64,000 nucleotides of DNA from the NCBI GenBank assembly GCA_038503075.1, contig JBCAML010000018.1, forward strand, positions 496,001-560,000, given 5' to 3'. Under the pieces are notes generated by a model that had not been told where the DNA came from, searched no databases, and was given only the letters and a program-made list of their open reading frames with translations. Shown in pieces: positions 10,525-22,743 of this stretch. Position numbers and translations under genes: made by a program. How positions within the stretch are numbered: the stretch's first letter is position 1; each line of letters begins with the position of its first letter. The DNA comes from Gyromitra esculenta (Eukaryota; Ascomycota; Pezizomycetes; Pezizales; Discinaceae).

Positions 10525-13410
10525 TCATCTGCCCTCGAAAGTCTCCCATCCGCCAACATCCGTACCGCTCATTGTCCCCGTGCGATGACTATCATCGCCG
10601 AACATATAGCTTCCGATAAGCTCTTCGCAGTCGATTCCCAAATGTCTGTTCCCATCTCTCCCTTGGAACCATCCGAACCCATAAGTTCGCCCAACTTGGG
10701 CTAGCTTATCCCTTCTCTGCGCTGTAGTCGCCTGTTCGGTGCCTTCGAAATGCACCAACATATTGCTCTGGTAAATAAAGGCGAGAACAGAACTGATCGT
10801 ACCAGGCTGTCGTGGTAGGAATGTCTTACGCCGCAGGAGCAGCACCAGACACATCGTCAGGATCAGTATGATGAGGATCAACATCGCAAGCGCAAACGAG
10901 ACCTTGAAGGAGGTGTCTGATTCCTCGCCGCCGTTGTAGTCGAGAGATCCCACGGCAACAGTGAGGACTTCAACGAGAACACTGACAAAGCCGACCCAGG
11001 CGAGAAGGAAATGGCCCTTAAAGGCAGCTTTGACAGGGAGCCATCCTGGGATGGTGGCCGAGTAGTCGAGTGTCAACACACTTGAGTGAGCATGACGTTT
11101 ATACAGAATCCAAAACGGCTCCAACATGCGCATGTCCTTCTCAACAATTTCCCATAGCGATTTGATTGTGACGGAAACCAAAGTCAGGATCCATGGTGTT
11201 TTATCGATGACGATGCTAAGCGGAGTCGCATGTGCCATCGGAGGGAGAACTCCAACAAATACAATCAAGAAGGCAAGAAATGGGAGCCCGCCCTTTAGAC
11301 GCAACAGCAAAGGATGAGCGTTCATGGCCTTGGGTGCTTGATTGTCGCGTTCGCTCTCCTTGAGGAACTGAGCCTGCCATAAAGATCCTTTATGCAGGAC
11401 GTACGTCCTCTTGTTAAGCTGCTTGTGAATCTTCTCCTCGCTTGCCATATCCAGGCCTTGGAAATCCATCAGAATATGACTCTTGTTAGCCATAGCAGCA
11501 ACACCAGCAATACCGCTAGGGTCACCCATGAGTCCACTTCTCCGCCGTTTCAGCATAACAAGCATGTAAGTCCCGAACATCAAGATTACCACCAAAGTGG
11601 CTTCGAGGAGTCTGGTGAATCCCATTGCTACGGTAATAATTTTCTCGATGTCAGAGTCCTCTTCTGCTTTCCCCTGCTGAATCATCTTTTGGCGTTCTTT
11701 CTGCGAAGGTGCGATTTCGACAAACACAGATAGAAGGGTTGGAGCGACCGCAAAAGCAACTAGAGAAGCTATAGAGGAAGCTACTACAACCCATTGTTTG
11801 TGTCGTATAGCTTCAACGGGGACCAACAAACTCCAAAATGTCTGGTATTCGATATTGAGGGTGCTAGCCGCAAGAGCTCCACTCCCCATTCCTCTGCTGA
11901 GTTGATAATAAGGCTCTGCTCGCTTGACCTCTGTATCGGTAATTTTCCACAGGATACCATAGACGACACCCACAACAGTAGGCATGTATTTCCACATCGC
12001 AAACTGAACGATATTGAGGTCATTAACAGTCTTAAACGCGAGGATCCCCTTTTTCCCATTCCCTCGTAAGATACCGCGATCTGATAATTGGTAAAGCGCC
12101 TCAGCACCGCCCAACAAGAGTAGAGAAATAAATAACAAAGCGAGAATAAACCATGTTCGCATGGAGAAGGGCTTCCAGTTAGGTATGTCACGATCTAAGT
12201 GCGTCAGGAGTGTATGGCTTTAATGATTTCGAATCTAGGTCGGGAATACGTACTGGGCACGAAATAGTACGATTTTTGGTCTTTGCCCTGCTGCATATTT
12301 GCTGCACGGTGCATAGAAAATACATCCGCTAGATGAAGAGGTTAATGACATGTAAGCTACGGCCTAGATGGAGAGGGTTCATTACTTACAATCTTTATCG
12401 GCATCAAGACCAGAAAAGCTCGACAAATCAATCGCCTCACCGGTATCTAAGCAGGTGTTCATTAGAATACGGTTATCATCTTGCGCACAGGAGGACTCAC
12501 CAGTATAGACCATGTCGACATCCATCTTGTGGTCTTGCATAGCCTGAACAGCCGCGGCAGGAACATGTTCCGCCGTGAAGAAGTCCAGATCGAAGCCGAC
12601 GGGCTCATCGGCTTCGTTCACTTTACTATATCCACCAGCTTTTGTTGGCGAAGATTCTTCATCTATCGCCCTGACACCGCTGTTTCGATCCCTATAATCC
12701 CACCCGCTTTTCGGTCTTCCCCTCACTGTCGACATGATTCTTGTACTGATCCTCCTTGCTATACTTTTATTCCGCCCCAGGTTTTCCCCCGAGTCCAAAC
12801 TTGCACCTAGTCCCCCAGGCCAGGCTCCTCGATCGCTATAGGGTCCCTCATTTTCAATAGCATTATGTCTACTCATTTTAAAACGGTCATAGTCCATATC
12901 GTCATCAACATCCATCGGAATTGTCGGCGGTTTTGGTGGTGGTGGGATCGAATAACCAACCGAGTTCCTCTCGGGGGCATATCCGGTAGAACCCGAAGTT
13001 AGTAAACTTGGTGAAGTTTCGCTGATCAATGTGCTCAACCTAGGTCCTCCTGAGGCATCTAACGGCGAGTAGCCCAAGGGTCCGCTTGTCGCCGTTCTTG
13101 GGAAATCTGGTGACTGTGGTGACACCATCGATACTACCCTTGGGGCTCCTGTTCTCCCCCATGCCTGAGACCGCAAAGGTGGTGATATTTCTGGACTAGA
13201 AAATGGCTGCTCGGGCCTGGCCCCCGAATGACCATCTCTTGCAAATTGCTGATGCGGTGGATATGGGGTAAACGCCGATGGGTCGTGATAAGCGTAAGTT
13301 TGAGCTGTCTGTTCAGTTGGCTCTGGGAATTCGATCGAGTCCCAGTGACCGAGTGCTGCTGCTGGATCAAGAGGCTCAGACTCGAATCTCGAAATACGAG
13401 ATCTAGCCAT
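10525..13410 (-). CDS. DUF3433-domain multi-pass membrane protein
   Basis: Three exons, 13410-12390, 12301-12254 and 12194-10525, join in phase into 912 aa. Introns are 88 and 59 bp with donors GTAAGT and GTACGT. The start is the only ATG ahead of the open frame (MARSRISRFE). Residues 1 to about 360 are disordered, rich in Ser, Pro and Gly, with a proline run (IPPPPKPPTIP) and a basic patch (RRISTRIMSTVRGR). Residues 370-900 hold many membrane segments arranged as two related halves, each with hydrophobic helices followed by a cytosolic block. The family signature ALYQLSDRGILRGNGKKG follows the first helix. DUF3433 proteins are fungal; as I recall, the Neurospora spray protein belongs to this group, which suggests a role in hyphal growth or ion homeostasis. 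That role is family knowledge rather than something shown here. Confidence 0.85.
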
Positions 13411-16247
13411 TGCGAAGCTCAAAGGAAGATTGTCTGTTTCAAGCTTCGGCTCTAAATTTTTGAGGTGGTTAGTTGCTAGGAACCGAAATGAATGAATGGA
13501 TAAATTGGTGATCAAGACAAACTGATCAACGCACCCCTGAAACCAACGCCAGGCTGGTTCTCGTGGGTTGGCACTGCCTAGTGCTTCGCTTAATATACGC
13601 TGACCGAATAACCCAAAGCAGGACTGATAGTTGGAGAGATGTTGATTTCGACGCCGCAAAGGCACTTGTCAGCCCACAAAAGCGTAGGAAAAGGTCGCCG
13701 AGATCTGTGGAGCCGCACTGCGTCAAGTGTAACAGACCTGCCAACACCAGCGTGTCCTAGCGGCGGAACCCAAGGATAGGCTGTAGTACGGTTTTGATAA
13801 CGACTTTGTGGGTCGAGAGCGAATGCAGGTTGGTGTGGAGGAGAAGGAGAGAATGTGCGAACAGCGAAAGACAGGTGGGATATATTGGCATTTCTTCGGT
13901 TCCAGATATCTTCCTGCTCTCGTCGTCTCCTGGTTCAGGTCCTATAGCTCAGCCGCACTCACAATAATAATGCAGACCCAAGGAGATGGCCATGACAATA
14001 GAACACCGTTATTCTTCCCGTTTCTCCATCCTTCCTCCCTTGCCATGGCAAGCAGACGTAGTTGCTTGCTCTTAATTATTTCTCTATACGTAAATCATAG
14101 CAGTATTGAGTTTGCTGATCCCCCAGCATCAACAGCGATTCCCTCTCACGGTTTCAAGTCTGTCCCCCACCAAATAGACTCCCCACACCCCTGAATATGT
14201 CTGTCGTCGGTCTAGGCTGTTATTTGTTGTTGCTATTTTCAGCCCCACAGCCAAGCCCAATTTAGCCAAGCTCCCCCAGCCCCGATGGATTGAAGGTTTC
14301 CGCCCAGCCTCATCCCGATGCACAGAGTCAGACGCCATTAGAGTTGTGGTGGCTGCATCAGGCGCCTGGCTTGTGGACAATGGATTTCCTCTTCACCAGA
14401 CAAGCAAAGCCAGAGCTCCTCGCCATGAATCTTCGCAGGTCAAGTCCTCTGGAAAACAACTCCCGCAACTTTAGGCAACACTCGAATGTTGCGCTGTGTA
14501 ACTCGAGAAATTACAAATAGCAAGGGTGCCAAGAAATAACCCCGCCATCCATAGGTAAAGTAGATATGTACTCTACCTTTGCCCGAGCAGGAATATCTAC
14601 GGGGGTATATCTAGGAGCCCATATTACTGTCACCTTCCACGCGAGACACACAAATAAGATGCCCATGTACTCGGGACCCGAAACCGATCGGCAAGTGAGG
14701 CAGCTTCTTTGGGAGGTATTAAAACGAAGCAGATCTCGTCAGCAAGATTCTGCTTAGGAAATACTCTAGTTTTTAATCCTCCCCATGCGTGAGGATGGAT
14801 GGAATCTCAAAACGGCGCTGTCTGACAACAGCAAACGCGTATTGTTAGTTTGTATCCAATCAAAAGCAATGCCCCAGATCTCCATCCCAGAGCAGATCCC
14901 AATGAAATATGCATACACGGCATCTCGTGATTTTTGCCTGATGCCCGTTGTTGCCAGATCTTTCACCAAAGTCTTCCGTAATAAGACAAGCCCCAAGAAC
15001 CCAACCAATCGCCCATGCATATTTGATGCCGAAAGAGATGTCAAAATCTTCATTTCTCGATACAGCAAAGGCGGGGTCGGTCAAAGCTAGACAGCGCACG
15101 GCATGCCAGTTTAAAACGTTGGGCTTCAGAGTAGCCGAGTTGGCACATCCTCGAAATATCCCTAAGAAGCTAATAGAAAGGTTTTTATCAGTTAGATGGT
15201 CGGGTTGGTGCTGTCAGAACAAAGGAGGATCGAGCACGATCAATTGGGCAGCGCCACTTCTCCTTTGCTGCTCCCTCCCACGTTTCAGGGCGCTTGAGTA
15301 ATCGATTACTGGATGGTTGTCTTGTGTGCGACCACAAGATGTGTCACGTTGCGCCAACAAAACCACGGTCGCACAGGCACACGAGCTATCATGAGGAATC
15401 ACTCGCTTGCTTTAGCGAAAGGCAAAGCCCCCATGATCCAGCCACTGATTCCATCTCGGATTAAACCCTACATTTCGGGGTTCCAAGTTTCAAGATATCG
15501 GAAAAAATAGTGGATAGCAGTGGGCCATAGGGCGCGATAGACTTACCTAGGTGGGTGAGCGGCGTTATGTTGCTGGCATGGTGATATGCGAGCCAGCTGC
15601 GGAAACTTCCCAAGGGAATGGGCTCACAACCTTTAAGTGATTACTCATTGTTTTAGAACTAAAAAGGAAATCGGGATCAGAAAAACTCAATGCTGGTGAA
15701 AAAGGTTAGTTTTCCACTATCATAGAGATCTGAACCCCTTGCCCAAGTTAAAATTCAAAGTGTGGATACATATACATGTAGATATTACTTGGCAATGCTA
15801 CATAGTTTTATACTCCGAGGAGAAGTCATCTTCACGAGAGCCATAGAATAAAAGAAATACTCGGATCGGTTGGATTCACGAAGCCAACATTATTGCCCAA
15901 CTACATGCACTTATTGACCATTATTGAACCCCAATGCACATTCGACAAACCTGAAGATTTCTTTCATCCTGTAGTCATGTTCGTTATTACTGAGATATTA
16001 CGATATCTGGTCGTGAATGTCCACCTGTCATTCACCCCCTGTTAGCAACAGTTTTCGTGTTCCCCCGCTCAAGAAACTCCTTATCAAATGCCAACCAATG
16101 GAGATCTTGGCTAAGAACGCAACTCCTGGTGACTAATTGCTTTTTTTTTTGCGAGCCAAGAGTTTGATTGCAATAATACAAGTTGGCAACTGCCGTACTT
16201 TAAGGTACACACACCATGCACTTCTACTCGGGCCAAGGAATAAGAAT

Positions 16248-16352
16248 CTACTCAAGCGGCCGAAATCTTTTCAGGTCATGTGACCCGATTTGGCAGGTTA
16301 ACTTCTTATTAGTTGATCACATGAGCTGAAAAGATTCCGGCCGCTTGAGTAG
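16248..16352. repeat. Inverted repeat (36-bp arms, about 33-bp spacer)
   Basis: Arm 16248-16283 (ctactcaagcggccgaaatc...) is matched in reverse complement by 16317-16352, with two visible mismatches over 36 positions. A related partial copy of the outer end (cttctactcgggcc) lies at 16221-16234. The arms contain no coding sequence. A fold-back or MITE-like element is the simplest reading. Confidence 0.75.
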
Positions 16353-16358
16353 AAGCTA

Positions 16359-16467
16359 GTACTAGGGGTAGGTGTATGAAGATGGTACAGGTCTCACATT
16401 ATTTCTATGGTGACCTCACAGAACGGAAAACCCTGGCGTTCCATCTCCATACCCCTACCCCTAGTAG
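16359..16467. repeat. Second inverted repeat next to the first (27-bp arms)
   Basis: Arm 16359-16385 (gtactaggggtaggtgtatg...) pairs with 16441-16467 (ccatctccatacccctaccc...), with about four mismatches. Inside the loop, aggtctcac and gtgacct can pair further. Together with 16248-16352 this makes a 220-bp block that is almost entirely self-complementary. Confidence 0.7.
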
Positions 16468-17936
16468 TTTGCAAGGCAGGGTTTTTACTGGACAGAATAT
16501 GCTCAGAGATCCGCCGCTGTGTGATCTAGCAAATCGAATATCCTTTTTTTTGCCTCCCCTCGGTCATCAAGGACTTATTCCCTGACCCGGGTACTCTAAA
16601 TGTGGCAGGAGTCTTGGCTGCATGTAGCTCTTGAAAAAGCCTCCCGATGCTCCAATACTTTTTTATCCATAACTTCGGTACAACCAGTGCTGCGGGTGGG
16701 GTGGAAATGGCGTAGAAGCACATATGTATAACGGAGCTGTTCCGTCCCCCCCTCTCACAAACAAGCCACACCAACGCATCAATGTTGAGTGCTCGTCAGT
16801 AATTTTTTGTGAGATTTTGCTCAAATTGGAAACGTGGAAACGCCATGACGCCATGTAGATCGGGCCTAAAGAATCTGGATGAAGAGTATTTTATATTTTA
16901 CTCTACCACTTCAGACCTTAAAAGGTGGCACGAAATTGATGTGCCCGTACACGCGGTTGTAGCTGTGGTGTTATGCATGGCTGACCAGAGCCAAGCATAT
17001 ATAATTCTTGTCAGGGCGGCAATGAGATAATTACGTTTATCGATCTGGCGCTTAAAACCCCCTTGCAGAAATTTAGTCAAAGATTGGTTAGCTCTCGTCA
17101 CGGAGTAGTATAGAAGATGTTCCCAAAGGAGATCAACGCATATGACTTTGATAATTCCAAGAGTCGAAACTTACATAAATTTTTAGTAGATTCCTGGTGC
17201 TGGTGTTTAATTGGTTCTCGTTGGATTCCGTGTGTAAATTTTAACGAGTGATAGTCGATGATTTAAGAACCTATAAGGAGGCAAATCTCGTGCAAGATAG
17301 AATTTCCGTAGCCGATATTTTTTGATTCAAGAAGTTCCGACACCTGTTCACGAGTACAGATTAATTTTTTCATTTTCTGCCTTGCGTATTTTATTCTATA
17401 CCAGTGTTTATTCTATCGATAGACTTACTAATGTAAGCGTCGACGATATTGTGAACGAGGGGGTATAAAGGAAGGCACTATGTGGCTCAAGGTGTTTAGT
17501 TATTGAAGGGAAGGTGGGTGAACTGGTTTAAACATGTATTTGTTGGTATAGCTTATGTGTACGATACAATTAATGAGACAAACAAGAAAAAAATCGATCA
17601 AAAATATATTCTCTGCAACAAGAAAGCACTCAAAAACATGTATACATTTAATCGCCTCCGTAATTCATGATGAATTAAATAGATACATGTAAATAGAACG
17701 CCAACATCAAACTAAATCTGAAATCTTTTATGCTCGAACGATCGTGGAATGAGGAAACAACATACCATACTATTCATAGCCCGCGCACACACACATACAC
17801 ACCAACAGAAAGGAGAGAAAAAGGGAAAATTAAGAGATACATACCAAATGAGGGTCCAGTTTAGCGTTTTCGAGTGTTGGTTCGGATTTTTGATTTTGTT
17901 GTCCACAGTTTCTGGCAGTCCTCTCATCCACATCCA

Positions 17937-18084
17937 GTTGAAGTCGTGCCGGCTCCGATGTCTACTCTTAACCCCCCTTACGCTCCTCCCCTAGCTGCTT
18001 TCATCCCCCCGTTGAAGTCGTGCCGGCTCCGATGTCCACTCTTTACCGCACCTACTCTCCTCCCCCAGCTACCATTGTTGATGC
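17937..18084 (+). repeat. 74-bp tandem duplication with a coding-like tail
   Basis: Two adjacent 74-bp units start at 17937 and 18011, both with gttgaagtcgtgccggctcc. They are nearly identical for the first 32 bases and more divergent afterwards. Because 74 is not a multiple of three, the frame VEVVPAPMSTL is read in two different phases. The frame entering the second copy continues to TAG 18182-18184 with a plausible acidic C-terminus (LLDWLLISDGESELEED). This could be the last exon of a small gene starting near 17847, but no complete model could be built. Confidence 0.5.
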
Positions 18085-18184
18085 ACTACGTAGAGTTGTT
18101 AGCGAGAAGGAGGCAGGAAGAGACTTACTTGACTGGTTATTGATTTCGGATGGTGAGAGCGAGCTAGAAGAAGACATGTGTTAG

Positions 18185-19672
18185 CTGATGGTCGTTAAAA
18201 GTCAACTGTTAGTCTGTTTGCATGTATGTGTGCATGAGCGAGTATTGATCTGTTAGTTGATTCCTAACGCTATCAACGGTAGGTACGGCCGATGGGGATG
18301 AAGGCTTGTGAAGATGAATGCGGCGAGGAGCGGAGATTAAGGGATGTGAGCGGGAGAATAGAGGGCTAGGAGAAGAAGCGATAGAGTGAGGATTGAGTGA
18401 AAGAGAGTGGATGGCGAGAAAAGGAGATGATGGAGAGAGTGGGAGAAGAAGGAGAGAGGGAGAAGAGGCGGTATTTAAGGGGGACGAAGTCGGCGAATTT
18501 GCTGCCAAGAGTATTTCCGTATATGCAGGTGTGAGCAGACGATTCTATGTTGCTGTCTTGCTTGGTGAGAAATTTTTTTTTTAGTGTTGTGGGGAGTTTG
18601 GTTAGTTGATGCAGCGCTGCGCATGTTTTTGAACGTACGATCACATAGAATGGAGGTGAGTGCATGAAGGGGGGGGAAAACATACGCATCCAAGTATTGC
18701 CTTCTCTCATCTTTGTGTGCAGAGAATCTTTTGGTGTGTAGAAATAGGAATGAGCTTAATATTTTAGTCGCATATGATAAATACCGGAGATAGAGTATTC
18801 ACGAGCTGAGGGCAGCGCCGAATCATGTTTGATGATTGTATTGCTGGGGGCCCAAAATCACCGGAATTTGGCGTAGCAACGAATACTTTACATCACGACG
18901 CAACTATACAGCTACGGATGTAGTTATAGGGTTAAGGTATAAAAAAAATAGAATAAATCTCCAGCGCATATGGATATCCCATGAACAATTCCTCTGCCTT
19001 GATAAATACTTAAAGAGGGGTTGAGGAATCGTACCGCGCCGTGATGGATTGGCTGCTACGTCGAGTTCCAATTATTTTCGACATCCGACAATACGTATAC
19101 GCTCGCAAGTCAAACACAAGCGCATCACAATTTAACCCCATAATAAGGATACTGCAGATACACCTAGGAAAGGTTCATGAACATTGAGTTCATACGTCAA
19201 CGATGTATCTATACTCCCTAGCATTTATAGTGATCTATGAGATTGAGGGTCCAGGAATACCTGTGTGGAGACGTTAAGAGGGTTTAAACATTAATCGCCA
19301 TAGGTATATATAACACATGTAAACTTAATAAGAGTGCAATGATTTCAATTAGTACTCTATACTAGCTAATTTGCAATACAATCATACATGTAGTATTAAA
19401 GAGGTTGTAGAAAACAATCCTCAGACCACGCCTAACACTAATTCTCAACCCAAGCAGCATATTCTTTGTGTAAAATATCCTCCCAATTATCTTGTAATCT
19501 TCCAGCCATATTATAAAAAGCCAAATCGAAACCTACAAAGGACCAGCAAGGTACTAACATCAATACGAAACGAAATCGTCTAATCTGCGAACCACGAGGG
19601 CCCACATCGACAACTAGGATACTACTACTCGTAAACCACCGATATCTTCCATACCCTAAAATCAATAACCCT
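18185..19672. other. Intergenic region with a purine-rich tract
   Basis: Bases 18350-18480 are strongly purine-rich on the plus strand (gagaagaaggagagagggag), so pyrimidine-rich on the minus strand, like many fungal promoters or leaders. The open minus-strand frame through it has no ATG where expected and only low-complexity Ser/Pro/Leu. The right part (19438-19660) could include an alternative last exon of the gene at 19673-20856. Confidence 0.4.
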
Positions 19673-20856
19673 TCACACATGAAGAATCTCTTCACGAAAC
19701 AAACGATAACCAGCCGTATCGTTGAAACTTACCTTCTGTGCGGTGCGTTTACTGGTGCTGCTATGACTAGATTCGGCTATGCCATCGCTCTCTGGGTATT
19801 CTTCCGGAGTTTTTCTATTCATCTTATCTTTTCCTAAAAGATTGGCCAAACTCTTCTTGCGAGAACTAAAAATCTTCATTGGCTCAACGATATTCTTGAT
19901 GATACGTTTCATGAACGAAGGCTTCCCATGGAAAGCGGCCTGGGTTGAGGTGGTATTTCGAGGGAGTCGAGGAATACAAGACAGCATCCTGGACATATTG
20001 CCCTTTCTGGCTTCATCGGTGCCAGAGATATCCACAGATGGTTTTTCCTCAAAGGATGCAAGCTCCGTGCATGTCTGTAACCAGGTGTCGCTTATAGTCT
20101 CCGTGTAAAGCGAGTCCCTATAAAACGGAACCACCGCGGCGGTCTTCCTAGTCTTCCTAGGCATCTCTGCAAAGGGTTTACTATCGCAGCAGATTGTTAT
20201 TGGATGAAAAAGAGATAGGATAGGGGATAGTGAACCTACCTGAAACGTTCAATGGGCTTACCAGCGCCATCAACAGGAGGTTTAGGAGCTTGTCTCGAAT
20301 GGCCGTCAAAGAAACTATCATCGCTAACCCTGCTGCTAGTCTCCCAGCTGTCGTCCTCCGGCAAACACGAAAACGCCGGATGAGTAGTGTCCCTCTGCAG
20401 CAGCAGCGTGGCTAAATCCCCCGTAGTCGTTGACTGGAAACTGCTGTTGTCCCCACCGCTTGAGCTGCTGAGATTGTAGTCTTCTAGCTTATGGTTTTTT
20501 TTCTTCCCACATCCACCCATATCGGTAATCATGCTGTAATCCAGATCATCGTCTCCAACTTTTGGTTCAGTCACACCAACATCGATAAGTTGATCACTCA
20601 ACATGGACATAAGACCACAGACATTATTCGAGGGTTCGTCTTCAGAATCTGTCTGCTGCAGAATCTTATCAGTGGCAACCATAAAACGGCCCTCGAGCTT
20701 ATCCAACGTGCGTTGTAGCTCGCGACGTCGCTCCTGCTCAAACTGCTCATCATCATTAACATAGATGATCGGAGAAATGGGGCTGTATGCACTCCAGGAG
20801 AGTAAGGACGAAAGGCTCTTGCAATATCTAGAGGAACGAGAGATTGAGAGACGCAT
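19673..20856 (-). CDS. Unrecognised two-exon fungal protein
   Basis: Exon 1 is 20856-20240 and exon 2 is 20180-19673, joined by a 59-bp intron (donor GTAGGT, acceptor GATAG) that restores the frame as RFSKPFAEMPRKT. The product is 374 aa. I recognise no domain. The protein is hydrophilic and Ser/Asp-rich. It has a charged helix near residues 36-57 (EQFEQERRRELQRTLDKLEG), a Gly/Cys/Lys patch (GGCGKKKNHK), and a basic stretch in exon 2 (MKRIIKNIVEPMKIFSSRKK) that might bind membrane or nucleic acid. There is no signal peptide. Near the end, after RTAQK, a perfect donor GTAAGT occurs. Splicing there to an acceptor TTTTAG around 19655 would replace the last 18 residues with a short tail ending in VVVS. 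Which end is used cannot be decided from sequence. Confidence 0.6.
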
Positions 20857-22743
20857 TGAAAAGATTGCTTTATAGTTTTGATGGGAAGAAATGGATATGA
20901 TAAAATGAAGGCTGTTTTGTCTGAAGGGGATGATTGTTGTATTGTGATGGAGGGAACCTGTGGGGGTTTTTGCGATGGATTTTAGAGGTATATATGTAGG
21001 TGAGAAATGGAATAGAATGGAATGAGAGAGACGACCCGCTAGTGAAGAAGTCCTAGCTCCGGGAGGTCACGGGTGTATGCGAGTGATATATCGTGAAGGG
21101 GTTAAATATATCTTGGCGCTTCGACGGTATCAAACACGATTATAGAGGTTGGTAGTTTCACAATCGAAACTCACAAAAAGTCACTGGATGATGATAGCTG
21201 GACATGGACTGGCTGACAGTGAGTGCCCTGTTTTGTTGCTGTGCACCGATTCGATAATTGAAGAAAACTACGAATAACAAGGTTGGTTTGAAAATTGAAA
21301 TACGTGATCAGCATGTGGGTCGAGGTTTGAAGTTCTATTCTCGTCATACTGAATTGTGGCTTGGGAGTCCCCCAGTAATTTAGTGACCTGACTTTTCGAA
21401 AATGACAGAAACTACGTGTGGATAAACTCTCTTGAAAATACGTTACTAATCTAGATTCGCAAAACTCAAAGTAGTACTAGTATCGGGTATACACGAATCT
21501 TGTATCCTACTGATTCGGGATTTAATCACTCACCACTCGCTCTCGGCGCTGAAGCTGGACTAACCACGTATCGTATACGTACCATTTAGGGGGTATAATA
21601 CGGATCGTTTTCCTATAGATATCGACGTCTTCGGGTGAGCGAGCATCAAGTGCTCCGGTTTCTCGCGAAAAACAATTGATCCGTGGCCTAGGCAAGCATA
21701 TCCTTAAGCTAATTTAAGGAGGGTGATCTACGGCTATTCCAACCTGGGGAAGAGTTTACGGCAAAGATACCCCTCATGTGCGAAAGCTATCTAGATATGA
21801 TATTAGGAGCAGATGAATCATTGAGACCGCATATGTGAATTCGTGAGCAGACTTGTGGGATGGTGAGGGATCACGACGCTGACATGTCTGAGAGAGGCCA
21901 AACGTATCTGTTTGGAAAGATATTCTAGTCTTGGCGATAGCTATGTAACCGATAATTTATATGAAAAGAGTGTTGGCGTGGCATCTTGGTTGACGTAATC
22001 TACCTGTCATTGCAACATTCGTAGCTAGGAGCTATTAGCGGTATTCTCAATGGCAACTCTGATGATAAACGAGATATAATGCCTGATTAGTATCGTACCT
22101 GGAGAATCTGAGCAGTTTGTGCGTTGGGTTGAATTGGCATTCCTGTAAAGAGAACTACGTGTACATACGTGTATATGTTGGGGGTCGAGGTATTTTGTGT
22201 TCCAGTTGGTATTGAGACCATGTGCTTTTCCGGTACATGTGTGACTAAGACACGCGTGCAGCATATGCATATGCGTCTTGAGCCCCTGATAGCTGGGTTC
22301 TCGCAAAGGCCCCACGGCCATGAGTATCGAGGGGTGCTCTTGTCAGCAACCGTTCACTGCTATCGGTTGTCTCGTGGAGAATTTTCTGGTGCAAGGATAG
22401 GATATTCTCTTTCCTGTTTATTACTACATGCAGTTTTATTAATTAGGAATTGGCCCTGTGGAGATGCATGTATCCTCAACTGCGCTTTAGAGGTTAAATA
22501 CTAGTTGAATAATTAAAGATATTTAACACTCGATTTTAGGAAACGTAAAAGAAAAGGTACAAAACTACTCTGACCACTTCCTACTGTAGAATACTAGACT
22601 CCAATAAAACTACAAGCATCAATTTACTTTAAATACCTACACGCAACTTCAAGCCGCCAACACATTCTCTATGCGTAAATAAAGAATAAAATCAAAATAC
22701 CACCCACCCCCACTATCTCGTGTCTAGTCTTAGTTTCTCACAC
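20857..22743. other. Intergenic region, no gene seen
   Basis: Bases 20857 to about 21100 are the upstream region of the preceding minus-strand gene. The remainder contains only short unsupported frames (for example 22169-22504 plus). It lies at the 3' side of the F-box gene. No repeat or RNA gene was recognised. Confidence 0.4.

Larger units (their letters stand above)
13411..17846. other. Gene-poor region of about 4.4 kb
   Basis: Bases 13411 to about 14000 are the upstream region of the DUF3433 gene. Beyond that I find only short frames on both strands (for example 14766-15099 minus and 14785-15090 plus, which overlap antisense), none with a recognisable domain or coherent splicing. The stretch contains the nested palindromes at 16248-16467, listed separately. 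Confidence 0.4.

Noticed and set aside
18209..18508. Minus-strand Ser/Pro/Leu-rich frame
   Set aside because: Low-complexity translation of a purine/pyrimidine tract; the codon at its start is TTG and no ATG begins it.
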